Origin: Thamnaconus septentrionalis | Taxonomy: Eukaryota; Chordata; Actinopteri; Tetraodontiformes; Monacanthidae | Assembly: GCA_009823395.1 (NCBI GenBank) | Contig: CM020501.1 | Span: 16,968,861 to 17,032,860, forward strand | Length of the DNA: 64,000 nucleotides | Direction: 5' to 3' | Shown: positions 1 to 30,874 of the stretch, in pieces | How the letters are laid out: each line of letters begins with the position of its first letter | Position numbering within the stretch: position 1 is the first letter of the stretch | The notes under the pieces: generated by a model | What the model saw: the letters and a program-made list of their open reading frames with translations, nothing else | Told to the model about the DNA's origin: nothing | Databases searched by the model: none | Program-made: the position numbers and the translations under genes

Positions 1-1207
1 TGAAAGCAGGCTGTTGTCACGAATGCCGCATTTTATCTGAACGCATCTGTCCTCAGCCCTGACACTGGTTACATGAAACAGTCACAGCTCAGCCCTGTCG
101 ATTAAACCCATCACCTTTATTCGCACTGTTCACTTTAACAATGCACAAAACAACTCAGCTTCCAACTAGTGAGAAATTCCAGATGACGAGACAGGGAACC
201 CACAGGGCCCTAAACAACACTGTGGTGTCAACCACAACACAAGTGAGAGACTGTTACAGCAGCTTTTCAAAGGTACGTCTGCCTTCACAGAAAACAGAAG
301 CTGACAAAGGGCTTGTTCTCAGGGTTACAGTGTTGCTGATCTCTGCTGGGCAGCAGTGATGTGTGCGAGGCAGCAGTACAGTGTGTTCTCTCCTCGGAGC
401 AGCCTTGCGTCTCCTGCTCTCCGGCAGTGAGGCCGCCTCGCCGAGTCCTCTCCAACCTCGGGGCGCAGTCGTACTGTGTGTGTCATGCTCTGATGGCGGC
501 ATGGCTTACCATAGGGGAGATTATCCAGTGAGTCAAACGGCACTCTGATCTCTGCGACGACTCTACGTTGGGAGCGACGGAGAGATGGAGCGCTCTACCG
601 CATTGTGTTTGCTTCAAAGGTCAAACCCCACTAATGCCAACCCGGAGACAAAGAGCAAATACATGTAGGGGTGGAACACACAACAACGGCGCTGAGTTGT
701 TTTCAATTTTGCCTGACACTTTCATTTCAGGTCAGTTAGCCTCTAAAAAATGAGAAAGACTGTGAAAGGCCAGGAGTCACTTGATGCTGCAGCAGTCGAA
801 CTAGTTACTTGAAGCGATGAGACATTTGGTGAAAAACTGGACAGAGTATTAAAAAAGGTCTACACTGCCAGGCTCTGATACAGGCTGTGGCCGGATTGTA
901 TTCACCGTCGTCCGCAAGTTCTCGCCCGTGGAGGCTTCAAAGTGCAACGTAATTCTGTACATTTTTGGGGGTGTATTCATGCATGCAAGGACATCCGACT
1001 CCCAAAGAGCATTTTGGTGGAGGAGTGAGAGCGCTCTGTTCTTGTCCTCGGTTCACAGTACAATTCCTCGGCCCCGGGACAGTTGGAGGAGGTGTACACT
1101 AGCAGGGTACATTTGCTCAAGCATGAGCTCAAACCATGGTCACACAACTTGGTGAACTATGGCCAGGACAACCATTTCTGTCTTCTGTCTGATCGTTTGA
1201 GGCCGAT

Positions 1208-1255
1208 GACATGATCACAGACGACATGATCACAGACGACACGATCACGACGACA
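1208..1255 (+). repeat. Short 15-bp tandem repeat
   Basis: GACATGATCACAGAC appears twice in tandem with a third, shortened unit (GACACGATCAC). Too short to call a minisatellite locus. Confidence 0.6.
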
Positions 1256-1334
1256 AGAAGCAACAGTTTGGATGTCAGTACTTCTCCCTCAGTTTGGGTC
1301 ATCCCCTTTAGCCCCTTCTTGCCTGCTGAGGGTA

Positions 1335-1610
1335 TTTCTTAAAGTCAAAGTCCCAGTGACTGTCCCTTCCGGATGGGACGCGAAATTTGTCCTCCGCATT
1401 TGACCCATCCCCTGAGGGACTGGTTGGCAGCAGCATTGCTGCAATGCACCACTAGTCCAACCCCGCATAATGAGTGCCAAGCAGGGAGGCAATGGGTACC
1501 ATTTTTACAGTCTTTGGTATGACCCGGCCAGGGATCGAACCCAAACCTACCAGTCTGAGGGCAGACACTCTAACAGTAGACCACTGAGCTGGTGTGTCTT
1601 CAGAGCTTCT
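1335..1610 (-). repeat. SINE/MITE-like repeat with tRNA-like box
   Basis: Contains GGGATCGAACCCAAACC and CACTCTAACAGTAGACCACT, the reverse of a tRNA B-box and acceptor arm, plus CATTTGACCCATCCCCTGAG. Common fish repeat, not a working tRNA: no full cloverleaf. Confidence 0.5.
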
Positions 1611-3206
1611 TGTGTCCACCCTCTACTTTTTCTTTGGTTATTGACCAACATATGTTTGCAGTTAGCTTGGTAACCAGCACACATGACCCGATTGCAAGGA
1701 GGAACATTCAGGTTGGGATCATAACTCAAATAAATTCATTCTGTCTTCTGATTCAACTGTTAACAAACGTGAGGACATTACACCACAAAAAAATCAGATC
1801 CCAGCAAAGATTAAGTTATTTTTTTCATAGCTTGCCTGGCGTTGTATGTATATTGTGTAACTTTGGTTGCCTGCCCGGCACGTGACTACGCGCCTGTTCA
1901 GTCTCTTGCTCATCTGCTGTCTTATCTTGTACTTCTCACCTCCTCCGGCAGCGTATTTGGTCTCTTTGACACCTCTGCCATTATGGACACACAGGCACAG
2001 CTTGCTTCTTTGAGCCTGGCAGGAAAGAGGCGTTAATGTTGCCATTTCAAGTGTTGTTGTTGCTACAAGTCAATAAATCGCAAAGATGAATTTCAAACTC
2101 CAATGTTAAGGGAAGAAAGCTACATAGTACAAGTATTAAAATTATTAGTACATTTTTTCCTGAAAGCGAACAAAGATCTCAAAAATCTCAAAAATGTACT
2201 TGGTCAATGCAGTCAATAATAACATGACAATGCTGTTGTGCTGCTGATATATTGATGTACGATGTTTCCAGCTTGCTTTAAAACTCTACAGGAAAACAAA
2301 CTGAGCCTTGTAAGAATATTTATAGAATGTATTTATTTGAAATTCAAAGACATGACACAAGAAATGCAAATGCTCTCAATACAAACTCATTTGTTCCCTT
2401 CAGCCTGGGTCCCAATTATGAAGATAGGCCTTGAAGAAATTAGAAAGTGTCCTCATAGATTTGTGGTCAAATCAAAATGAAATGTTTCATCGTGCATGTC
2501 ATACATTTTAGTTCTCAGTCTTGACAGCAAACATAATCAAATGTGACGGGGGCGGGGGGTGTTATCAGCCACGGAACAGGATAGATAGAATCATCTCTTG
2601 AATTTATAAATGCTATGCTATTTCAGGAGCAACCAATTAAAGTAGCGTTTAATCCAATATTTACGCGGCCAACCAATTACCTCGTGGAACATTAATCAGA
2701 GAGAACATTTATAAACACACGGCTTCTAATTACAAAAAAAATAATAATAATAAATAAAATAAAGTAGAACAGCCTGCCCTTGTTTGTTGAAAGTGCTGCC
2801 AAGTGTGCCAGAGAGCCGAACTCTAATTGAGGACGACGCAGAGAGCGGCGAGCTCCGTCAGCTCTGACAGTGAGCGGCTTGATGAGTCAGAATGGGAGGA
2901 GGAGTACGACAGTTATCACTCTGTTCAGCCGTGGCGAGATTAGCTGGCTGGCTGTGGGAACCTTCTTTTCACTGCCGCGCTCAATTGTTTTGTGGCTTAT
3001 TGACTCGGATGTGCAGAGAATTCCCAAAACATGCCGGGTGTTAATTCTCGTGTGCAGCCAAGACCACCTCCACCTGTTTTTAAGTCATCTGGATGGCGAC
3101 ATTATGAGCCCCAAAAATAAAGATTAACTCTAATTAGTCATCCAACCTTTTTAGGATAAAATATCAACAATGGACACTAATGGTGCTGCTTTTCTGATTA
3201 TGCATA

Positions 3207-3212
3207 TTTATT
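3207..3212 (-). terminator. Possible poly(A) signal of chrna6
   Basis: AATAAA on the minus strand about 440 nt after the chrna6 stop codon. It is the first canonical hexamer I saw downstream. Another minus-strand AATAAA lies near 116-121, so the true 3' end is open. Confidence 0.3.
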
Positions 3213-3653
3213 AGCACTTCCAGACCAATGTTTGACTATTTTGCTGGGTTATCCAATATGTCTTTCATTTTTTTCATTTTTGTAAAGCTGCCCACTTAAT
3301 CAGACATGATGAGATTGAGGGACAGTAATCTCGAGGCACTGCCACCTGTTAACAGGTGTAACTCTGGTCATTCATGACACAGAATGATATGTGGGAAACT
3401 GTGTCATTGTGTGCAGGTATTAAGCAGATTCTGTACTTTTGTGTTTTCTTTCTTTTTTCTTTTCTATTGCAGTTTACCCTCCAGTCCCATAGTCTGTACA
3501 TCTGTACAGTCTGTACATACAGTCCTTACATTTGTACAAAAAAGTGAAGGAGGACCCCAAACTGTCTCCTGATTGGTCGACTGGAAGCAGAGAATTCGTC
3601 ATTTGCAGTGGAGGCTGGTGGATACCCACCACGTGCCCTGGACGTCCTAGCAG

Positions 3654-21329
<17,676 letters not shown>

Positions 21330-21915
21330 CTCTACCACTTTCCTCCCGCGCGGACCAAAAACTTTGTCTGAGCACCCGCGCAGACGATCAGAGGTCGTGG
21401 TGGTTGGGAGAAATGTTGCCCGGTGCGCTCCTTCCTGGTCCCTCCCAACTTGACTCGCCGAGCCTCGTCCTTTCCTTTCGAGAGCAGAGCAGAGCAGAGC
21501 AGAGCCCCCCTCTGGCGCATCCGCAGCCAGCAGCCAGCCACGGGAGGAGAGGAGGGGCGGGGTTTGGGATTGTACTGACAGATCAGAGGTGTAACCTGAC
21601 TCCCCCGGTGACGGGATGAGAATTCAAATTGTTGATTTCCGGGACGATGAAGCGTTTCCACCCACAGTCAGCCGGCTTGTCTCGGTGGAGAGCAAATGCT
21701 GCGTTTCTATAACAGCACCAAACTCACACGCTTCATTTGCTTTTATGTGTTTTCTGGCCAAAGCACATTAGGGGAGGAGGGGGGTCGTTTTGGGGAGGGG
21801 GCGGGCGTCGCTCTCCGGTCAAGATGTCTGTCTTTTTGTTTGTGTCACTCCTTCAAACCCACATTTTCAGACGTGCAGGGAGGTTTTGATGCGCGGTTCC
21901 GAACCGGCAACTTGT

Positions 21916-21936
21916 TTCAGCACCGCGGACAGCGAC
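21916..21936 (+). promoter_or_regulatory. RE1/NRSE site (REST/NRSF binding motif) upstream of chrna6
   Basis: TTCAGCACCGCGGACAG followed by CGAC matches the 21-bp RE1 consensus at nearly every informative base, including both half sites with standard spacing. It lies about 590 bp upstream of the chrna6 ATG. REST represses neuronal genes in non-neuronal cells through RE1 elements, and nAChR subunit genes are known targets. Binding here is inferred. Confidence 0.75.
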
Positions 21937-21953
21937 TGACCACCGCCGCTTCG

Positions 21954-21982
21954 TTTTACGCAGCCGATTCAGCTGCGTAAAA
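21954..21982. promoter_or_regulatory. Perfect 11-bp inverted repeat next to the RE1
   Basis: TTTTACGCAGC and GCTGCGTAAAA are exact reverse complements separated by 7 nt, 17 bp from the RE1. The half-site TTTACGCA recurs at 20872 and 21037 in the same island, and as TGCGTAAAA at 39183 upstream of the beta gene. The binding factor is unknown. Confidence 0.5.
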
Positions 21983-24637
21983 TGTACGTGCGCTCTCTGC
22001 GCCGCTCTCGCGCTCTTCGGGCAGGCTGTGCCGTTTCAGCGCGCGGCACGCGCTCCGCTTTTTCCGCGGGGAAGCGCGTCTACCCCCTACGCCGGCATGC
22101 GTTTCTGCCTCATTGAAAAGCAGCGCCCGTATCAACACGGCGGGCTCCCCAGGTGCCTGTTTGCGAGCACCCTCGGACCGCGTTTAATTTTAGCTCGTTG
22201 ATTATCCTCGCTCGGTTTGACGTCATCCGACAAAGTCTTCAAGAGATTGACGCTGCCAGCGCCGAGCCGTGTGGAAGTTGCAGAGGGACGGTTTCGGGTT
22301 TCTTTATTTCTTGATTTATTTATTTTTTTATGTTAAACACGAGGGGTTTTATTATTCTGGGTTGTATCTGTCATCCTCAGAAACTTGTCCTATTTATGTC
22401 ACATATCAGTGTTGGCTGATATGAAAAGGCATAGTGTGTCATGCATTAATACTGTATTTTGAATTTTAAATTCAACTTTGGTGAAAGCAGAAGCCATCTG
22501 TGTATTTCTTTCTTTAATATTTGACCTTAAAAAGGTCAAACATAAAAAAATCTCATATTACACACAGGATATTTTCAAATCTATTCTTGTCTTTTCATTG
22601 CAGACTCCAGTTTGCGAGGCCGGATGGTAACCAGCACCTTGCTGGGGGTGTTTTCACTGATTTGGAAGAAGTGTTTCGGTATCAGAACCCTTTGTGACAC
22701 GCGCTGTCACATCAGTGCTCTCCAACTAGCCTAAACACTCTGAACTCGTCACGTCTTGTTTTGCCATTGGAAGGGTTTCGCTGTCGCGGAATCTGATTCC
22801 CCGCAATCCGGCTGTGCAGAGAAAAAACAGAGAGAGAGAGAGAAAAAAAAAACAGACCGAGCGTAAAGGGGATAATGTGTTTTTGCTGTTGCGCTTCAAG
22901 CGCTGAGCTCACCGGGTGGCGTCATGACGTGCCTGTCTTCGCCGGCCTCATTAGTGAAGCGGTTCGGAGGAGGAACTAGGTGAGAATCAATGTTTCTGCC
23001 AGGGCTGTTTAGTGTGACGCACCATGGCCTGTCCTGCTCCTGCGCTCCAGGCAATGTTTAATTCATTGGGTTTTTCTTTTTTTGAGGCTGAATGCACCAG
23101 TCCAAGAACCATAAGTGTCACCCTGGTGCTTTTTTCTCCACCATCGCGTCATCATCCCATTTTTACCCTCACTCTCCTCCGTCATTATTTCCTTTATCGT
23201 CGCTCCTTTGCATAATTCCATTTCCTCTTGCTTTGCGACTTCTCCTCTACAGCCTTCACATTCCTTCACTCCATGCGCCCGACCAGACAGTGCGCACTGG
23301 TGCCATCTCTCTGCCTCCCACGAAACGCAACGCATAAAAATAAAATCCATTCCTCCTCACTGGAACTTTTAGGCCACCCTGAATTATTCACCGCCGCATA
23401 TCTGCACCACATCCCCTGACCTCGAGAAAAGTGCTTTTATTTTCAGTAATGAAATGTGGATGGCCTTTTCTTTTTCCACTGCCCCCCTTCCCCTCCGTTC
23501 TCACCAGAATGATTGTCTCACCAAGATGGGTTTAATGGAGCGGAGGTGATCGGAGGCTTCTGGAAGCCTCCACCAGGCGGGGAGTTGGATATCACGTCGA
23601 CCTCATATGGTGCGAAAAGATACGGGAACGGTGGCGGAGAAAAGAGGTCAGGATGACAATATGGGCCGAGCGGAGTGGATGACTTCACTCCGTCCAGGAA
23701 GTCTGAGGGCCGCAGCCTCAGCTGTTGCTGCTCTAGTCAGCGCAGCTGCCAACTTCTGCCTGTTCCCTCGATGAATTCACCCAAATCTTTGACTGCTCCT
23801 TTTTTGAGTCAATCCATCTCAGCTTAAGCATCGGTTTTGTTCTTTCAAAAAATCTGGAAGGAAGCTCATGGAAAGTGGTTGGAAAAGGCTTTTTTTTTAA
23901 GCGGACTGATCAGATTTGTTACTGCTATAGTTTAAACTTGAGCTAGAGTGACTAGCGATGTTAGCCGCTTCACTCTTCCCAAAGCCAGTTGATGTTCATG
24001 TAAAAAAAAAAAATGTGATTGGCAGACTGAGCAGAAGGTGCTCTGCACACACCCAGTTCTATAGCTGTAGTGCCATTCTTTGCACTGTGATTTCTTCTGC
24101 ATTGTAATTTCTATAAAGGTAGTTTAGTCAAGGAATAAACAGAAAAATTAAGACAGATTGAAAAATATAAATGTTGTAGGTCTGAGGTTTCAGATTTAAA
24201 ATCTGAGAATCCACTGAACATCTTTGGCCTTTTTTGTTATTATGTTAATTATGTAAGAGCCAGTTCATCTCTTTCACTAAAGTACAACATTATTGTGCTA
24301 AAAGGTTCCTTAAACAATGTCCTCAGAGTTGTTTTTTACACCATGTAGTTGTAGAATTTGCATTCACACCACGAGAAATTACCTCCCTGTGAACTTTACA
24401 TAAGTCCTGCTTAGCCACAAGCTTGTGTCAGCCCGAAATGTCAACAGGAGCAATCTTGTTTTTGGAGGATTATCAGATTATGGGATTTCGTATGATCGTG
24501 AAAAGGCAGGTGGAAGAGCAGGAGCGTACACCTACACAACCAAACCAATCCTTTTCAATGGTCTGATTAAGGAAATCACTAATTTGATTGACTCGGCCCA
24601 CGTTGTTCAGCCGCTCCATAGACTGTCAGAGTACGAC

Positions 24638-24669
<32 letters not shown>

Positions 24670-25463
24670 CGCGCGCGTGTGTGAGAGAGAGTATGTGTGC
24701 GTGTGTGTGTGTGTGTGGGTTATGTGCACCTGGCTGCACAGCCCGCCTACGTGGTAATGATCCATCAGCGGCAGGTGCTGTATTTTTGCCCAAGAGAGAA
24801 AAAATACACGTTTACACACAGAGAAGATGTACTTGCTGGTTTGGCAAAGGCTAATTTCTCCTGGGACACTAAAGGCCACACGGTCCAGTGCATCTGGTCC
24901 ACATGTTGGTTACACAGCTGCTGCTGATTGGAACGGCCATGAATCAAACTGGGGGAAACCAGTTTTCAGCCAACATTATGAGGACCTGTTTGTGGTGTTG
25001 TTGCCTTTTCTGTCTTGACCTGTTTGTGTTGTCAGTTTCTCTTCAGTTTAACTTGTAGAGTTTGTTTATTTTATTCATGTCTTGATTTAAAATTTTATCA
25101 TTTATGTCTTGTTAGTTTAAAAAAAAGAGGTGTTGTACCACTTACTAGTTTATTTTACTATCATTGCTTGAAGCATGTCATGTATCATGTCATGTTCAGT
25201 TATTTAGTGTTTCATACCTTCTTCCTTCTTCCTCTTGTTTCAGCCCCAGACTTCCTTTTGTGTGATTTTCACCTGTGTCTTGTTGTCCACATCTACCGCT
25301 GATTGGTCTCACCTGTGATCTCCTGCCTTCATGTTTAAATAGTCCTTGCCTCCCTTTGGCTGGTGCCAAGTCAGCATCTTAAATGGTCTTTGTGAGTCTC
25401 TAGAGGGTTTTCCATGTATTGTACTTGAGTGATTCAGATTTTTATTTTGTTTGTATGTTTTTG

Positions 25464-25498
25464 TAATAAGCGGGTATAGAAGATGAATGAATGAATGT
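25464..25498 (+). repeat. Fragment of the same LINE-type tail
   Basis: Only the last 35 bp remain: AATAAGCGGGTATAGAAG then TGAA/ATGA units, identical in type to the copy at 10 kb. Confidence 0.5.
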
Positions 25499-26411
25499 TT
25501 TTGTGTTGACCATTGTTTAATCACGCAAGTTTATCTGAAATTTCACATCTGTGACCTCTTTCAATGGGCTGAGGTCCATGGGTGTGTGGTCTCTCAGTCT
25601 TTTTAAGCGCGTGTGTGTCGCCGATTTATAAAGTCAAAAGTGGTTGAAATAATCTTCACGTCTCATACCTCCTACATTTTTAAAATTGGTTAAGACTTGA
25701 AAATCCTCAGGTGTGTCCACAGCCTTACATGACACATGGTGCAGAACAGTCCCAGCTCAGTAGTTCAGAGTCTGCCAGTCCACACCCACTTGTGTTTGCC
25801 GATAGTCCCGACTTCCATGCAAATCAAGGAGCTCCCCAGGTTTCAGCATGACGAGTCGGCACATCCCGGGATCGTCGAGTGAAGGATATGAATGTGAAGC
25901 CGACGTGGCGGCTCACCGCCCTGGCAGCCTCGCTTGGACTGTTACAGATTGTGATGTTGGTGGGGGAGGAGTGTCTGACACTGATGCAGGCCTAAGCCAC
26001 AGGCAAGAGCGATGCTTAAACAAGCGCCAATCTCTGTTAGTACACGATAAGTGCTGTCTAAGAGCACTGCACTTATTACTGTCTGGCAGAGCCGCATATC
26101 TTTTATTCATCAGCGCGGTGGCAGCAGTGGAAGCCGGTAATTAGAGTCCAAATGTAGCGTCAACACTGGGGATGTTTGTACACGGTTCGGATTTCCAAAA
26201 ATGAACTGAAAAAAAAAAGAAAAGGGACGCACTTCAGAGTGAGATGCCAAGTGCAGCTCACATCACAGCTGCAAGGACTGGAAAACATCTGAAGGGATAC
26301 AGATTTTCAACCGTGCACCAGGCCGTGTGTGTGTGTGCCTCTAATTTCACTTTCAGTTTGCAAGTGGGTGAAGTCTTTTTCTGCAGGTGTCCTGTCTAGT
26401 CATCTTCAGGC

Positions 26412-26474
<63 letters not shown>

Positions 26475-26486
26475 TTTTTTTTTTTT
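26412..26486 (+). repeat. (CA)n-(TA)n-(T)n compound microsatellite
   Basis: About 23 CA units pass directly into TA units and a T run. Intergenic between the alpha and beta genes. Confidence 0.85.
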
Positions 26487-27964
26487 TCCCCAATATGCAT
26501 GTATGCAAACCGATGCAGATGGCCATCAAATGTTGTGCACAGTGGAGAGTGGGTTATTCTGTGGGACGAGCTGACTGAAGGAATAACGGTAAGCAGGAAA
26601 CATGAGGAGAATCCACAGATACGCAGTAATCACAGTTTCACAGTGAGGTTTCATCCGTGACCTCTGTGTCAGAGAAACAGTTTTCTGTTGACCACATGAG
26701 TTGTTCCCCATGATTCCCATAATCTGGCAGTATAATGACATGGCTTCAGAATCCATCACCCAACAAAGAATAGTGCAATTTTTTGTGTCTTTCATTTTGG
26801 AAATACAAGTCACAAATTAATAAGACAATATGGCCAATTCATATTCATTCTATTCGCTGCCTGTCTAACACACCAATGATTGTGATGCTGGACTTTGATG
26901 ATTTTCTGACTGGCAGTGACATCATATCAAAGCATTTTCAGGCTGCATCAGTCAACACGTTGGCTTTGAGACAATAGTCTCTATTGTCCAATTGTCTCGA
27001 TTACCACCATCAGTCATTAAAAAAAATAGTTGTGCTGTAAAACCAAAATTATTTGTCAGTTTTTTTTATGTTAAAACAGAAGCTGTCGAGTGAAAATCTG
27101 GAAATTTTGAATTGTAACCACTTGACCACAGGCTAACTATTTAATTGCTGAGTATGGGTGTGGTTGCCCGCTTTCCAGCTTAGCTCATCAGCGTATCCTC
27201 TTGTTTCTAGATGGTTCTCCTCAATTGTACAGGATTATCCAGGGCCACCTAAATTTGTCTGGATATGCATAAAGTTCTGTTCTAGTCACATCCCTGTCTT
27301 GAAGAAACAGCTGCTCAGAGGTTTTGTCGCTCCATGCTAGATGGAATAACTGGGAACTGTTTGAATGAGGCTAAGAAAAAAATGAGGCTAAAAAAAAAGC
27401 TGCCAATTGTACTTGTAAGGTCCAAATTGCTAAGCTAAGCCATTCTGTTCATTTCATTTGTAATGATGATGATTATATAGGTGAAAAGTAAAAGACTCAG
27501 GTGGAGGCCTCCGAGCGCTGGCTGGGAACTGTGTGGTGTCTGGCAGCCTTGCAGCCTGTGTTCCGAGATACTTGGGCATGTAGCGTGAAAAAGGCAGTGG
27601 ATAATTGACTTTATCACCAGCTTATTTTTAGTTCACGCTCCGAGTTCTCCGCATGCAATTTACAAAATGCTGCGGAAGGCGTTAAGGGGTAAAGGAGTGG
27701 AAGAGCAGAAGGGAGAGGAGAGGGAGGGAGGACGAGAGATGTGCACTAATAAGGGAAGGAGGAGGAAAAGACGGCCTGGCACGTGTGAAGGTTTGGCTGA
27801 GGGAGCGCTGGATTCGCTAACCCTCAGGAACCATCACTGCTGCAGGGGCTCAACACACCAAAACCATGCACAGTTAGGAGGGCATGAGTGTGCACGTGGG
27901 TTTTTCAGCTTCATGTCAAACAAGGAGACACAGCCATAATTGAAAACTACCAAACCAAAAACCT

Positions 27965-28300
27965 TCATTCTATCATTTGGCCAGCAGGGACCGCCAAACC
28001 TGGTTGCAAATAGGCTAAAAACGTATTACAAATTCTGCAACGGAGCCCTAAATTAAATTTATATCGTGACAAACTGGCTAAAACAAACGTGTTCGTCTAA
28101 ATCACTATTTTAAAAAATCATTAGATAGGTTCTTATAAAATAAAGCTATGAATTTGTGGGTGCGTCTAAAGTTTAGTAGCTGTAGACGTCTTACTAGCTG
28201 GTTGGCCAGGTGTTTGTTCACAATGCTCCAATCATCCACACTCTAATCGTTTCTCACCTCGTCTACCACCCACAAATCCAACTGTGGAATCTTATGGTTT
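27965..28300. repeat. Dispersed repeat, copy B (ATTTGGCCAGCAG family)
   Basis: TTCATTCTATCATTTGGCCA and ATGAATTTGTGGGTGCGTCT share order and spacing with copy A at 16.4 kb. Unclassified. Confidence 0.4.
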
Positions 28301-28479
28301 CAAAACTGACCAGAAGCTCAAGATGGTGCCGACAGTGAAACCAATCACTGGGCTTCAGAACGGGTATTCGAGAACCAATGGGTGATGTGACATGGCATCA
28401 CAAGGCAAAAACAGAGAGACAGTCATCCACGCTCACAATTGCAGACAATTTGAGCTGTCAATTAATAATGTGGCTGATA

Positions 28480-28572
28480 GCTGGAGAATCCGGAGAACCC
28501 TTGTAGACGCAGGGAGAACATGCAAGAACATGAAAGACCTCGGGCCCGAGAATCGAACCCACAACCTTCTTG
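28480..28572 (-). repeat. Fragment of a fish interspersed repeat
   Basis: ACGCAGGGAGAACATGCAAG and GAGAATCGAACCCACAACCT match a widespread fish repeat with a tRNA-like box. Only about 90 bp remain. Confidence 0.45.
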
Positions 28573-29379
28573 CATTGTACCTTACATCATCATCATTTAC
28601 TATTTGGAGCACTAGCTGACTTTGAATTGAACTTTATTGGACACATTGCAGGGAGCAACGTTGTGGTCAAGCTGCTCTCTCTCTGCCCTCCTCTGCCTTT
28701 ACCTCCACCTATCTGTCTCCTTTATACTCTATTCACCATCGCGCTGATGGAGTGGGACGCCTGATAAATAATTTGCGCGCGCACTCGCGCTCTTAGACAC
28801 ACAGCCAGGCCTGTAAATATGTGTTCCGTCAATAGCTGTCCTCCACAGCGGAGGCTCACTGCTGCTATTTCTGCTGACGTGCCGACTCCTTGAGTCAGTG
28901 AGCCACTTTTGCTGAGATAAAGGATTTAGGCAACTTAAATCTTATCGGCCAGTTGTGTGTGTGTGTGAGGGAGAGTGTGCGTCCCAGTGAGTGTGTGTTA
29001 GCAGTGGCGTGCGGTAACGCGGCGGTCTGCTCTAGCCGTGTGTCTAAAAGCTGCTGACTGCTGAGAGGGGTGAGGTGGTTTTCACCTGATGTTACCTTCT
29101 CGCTGGCAGATGGGGTTCACAAAGTTGTGTTGGGCACACACACCGGCGCAGACACACACCGAGAGAACTAAAGTACCTCAGTGCTGTGTGGCATGTTTCC
29201 TGCGGACTGAGGAGAGCTTTCTGGAACACACACATACACACACACACACACACACAGACAGACACACGCACAGCCGAGCACAACAACAAGCAAACAAATC
29301 AAGCTTTTGGCCCATATGTGAACTTTTTCCGCTTCAGTAGAAATTCTGCAGCGGAGGTTCAAAAGAGTTTTAACTGATT

Positions 29380-29411
<32 letters not shown>

Positions 29412-30724
29412 ACCTGTAAGTATTTCGTGATTGGTGAAACCAGTGTGTTTGAGTTCTGTTTGTTGACAAAGCTCACTTAATGCAAACAGACTGGAGACAA
29501 GGGGGAAAAGAAGCAGAAATTGAATGCACGAGGGAGGAAGTCAATGTTAGTCTGTAAAGACGACACGGCAGAACGTAACTTGTAGAACCTGTAAAAACGG
29601 AGATGCAATGGTGGTCATTAATTAAACATATAGAAAGAAAAATAACATTTTCCAGATACCTCTGTGTGTTGTCAACCTTTAAAAGTACTGGGAAGCTCCT
29701 TCAGTAAAACCATTCTGCTTAAACAAGAGAAAAGTCATCTGCCAAAGAACCAACACTGTCTAATGACACCAAGCTCACATTCATTTTTTTTTTTTTTAAC
29801 GCATAAATACATTACACTATGTGTCACATTTGTTGATGTTTGTGCTGCTACAGTTTTGATGTGATTAAAAAAGGAGGGAAGAAAATGAATAGACACCAAA
29901 AAGAAAACTAGTGAAACAATGATAAGTAGAGGATGCTTGAGGAGGATTAAGTTCTCTAGCGTTACAGACGAAGCACTGAGACATTTAGAAAAGTGCTCAG
30001 GAGGTGGACGGTCGGAAGAAGAATAAGGCTGGGAAAGAGAAAAGGACAGAGCTGGGAAGATACAACGCATTAATACTTTTATGAGGAGAACAACAGACGG
30101 GACATAGAGTTCTCCTACTGCTTCCGTTGGGCGTGTCAGAGGCTTTTGAGATGCCTGCAGTACAGAGTCAACATGGACAACTGCTAATGTGTAATATTTC
30201 ACATTTTTCTTTTTCTTAAAAAAAATACTGCAATAGATTAAACCTCATGTTCTACTTTAAGATGCACTGCCAAAGCAGCTCCGCCTTCCATTTGTTTGTA
30301 TTTTTCTTTTTCTTAGTGGTTGGACACTGTGGAAGTTTGTACACAGGAGGGAAAATGGCCTGTGACTTTTTTTTGGTTATTATGTCACGGAGAGTCTTTG
30401 GAAAAAGCTGGTAAGAGGTTCTTGGAATCTGTAGTGATGGCAGAGCTGAGACGGAGGAGAGTCCATTAAAACGAGAAGTCGTGCACCAAAAAAAAAAAAA
30501 AAAACTCTGCCACTGTTGGTCCAGCTGCACAGTTTAAGCTCATTCCAACCAGTCAGGGCAGGCCAGAGAGGTGTTTCCATGGAACCCTTCTCTCATGCCA
30601 GATGAATCCTAGAAGTCTCCATACCTGCAGGACGAGGATACGCAGGTCAATTTATATGCCATGTTCCCATGTGAGGGCACCAAGCCATGTGTTTAATAAA
30701 AAAGAAATCATTAATACATAACAC

Positions 30725-30874
30725 CTACTCCAACTCGTCTGCAGTGGGCGTGTTGTAGCTTTGGAACAGTGGCTGCATGAAGAGCCCCAGTGTTCCCACC
30801 ACACACACCAGGATGAAGATCCACAGAAAGAGCCTGTCGATTACCATGGCCACATACTTCCAGTCCTCGATGAT
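30725..30874 (-). CDS. chrnb4: chrnb4-like coding exon 7 (M4 and stop)
   Basis: Encodes [17 protein letters not shown]4, and ends PTADELE with TAG at 30725-30727. Acceptor is TCTCCAG, phase 0. Confidence 0.93.
   Translation of the reverse strand: MIEDWKYVAMVIDRLFLWIFILVCVVGTLGLFMQPLFQSYNTPTADELE

Larger units (their letters stand above)
1..3653. other. 3' flank or 3' UTR of chrna6
   Basis: No coding exon recognised on either strand. Holds the 1335-1610 repeat, the 15-bp tandem repeat and, at 2590-3140, an AT-rich stretch with several TAAT/CAATTA sites that could be a conserved element. Confidence 0.5.
21330..30724. other. Intergenic region between chrna6 and the beta gene
   Basis: Begins with the chrna6 promoter island. 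Beyond 22.4 kb: AT-rich sequence, microsatellites (24638-24718, 26412-26486, 29228-29257, 29386-29411), repeat copy B and a LINE tail fragment. The beta 3' UTR must lie at the right end; a minus-strand ATTAAA is at 30692-30697. No coding exon recognised. Confidence 0.6.

Noticed and set aside
1500..1600. tRNA-like sequence (also at 51340-51410, 3955-3990, 28540-28570)
   Set aside because: B-box-like and acceptor-like bases are present, but there is no full cloverleaf. They belong to common fish interspersed repeats.
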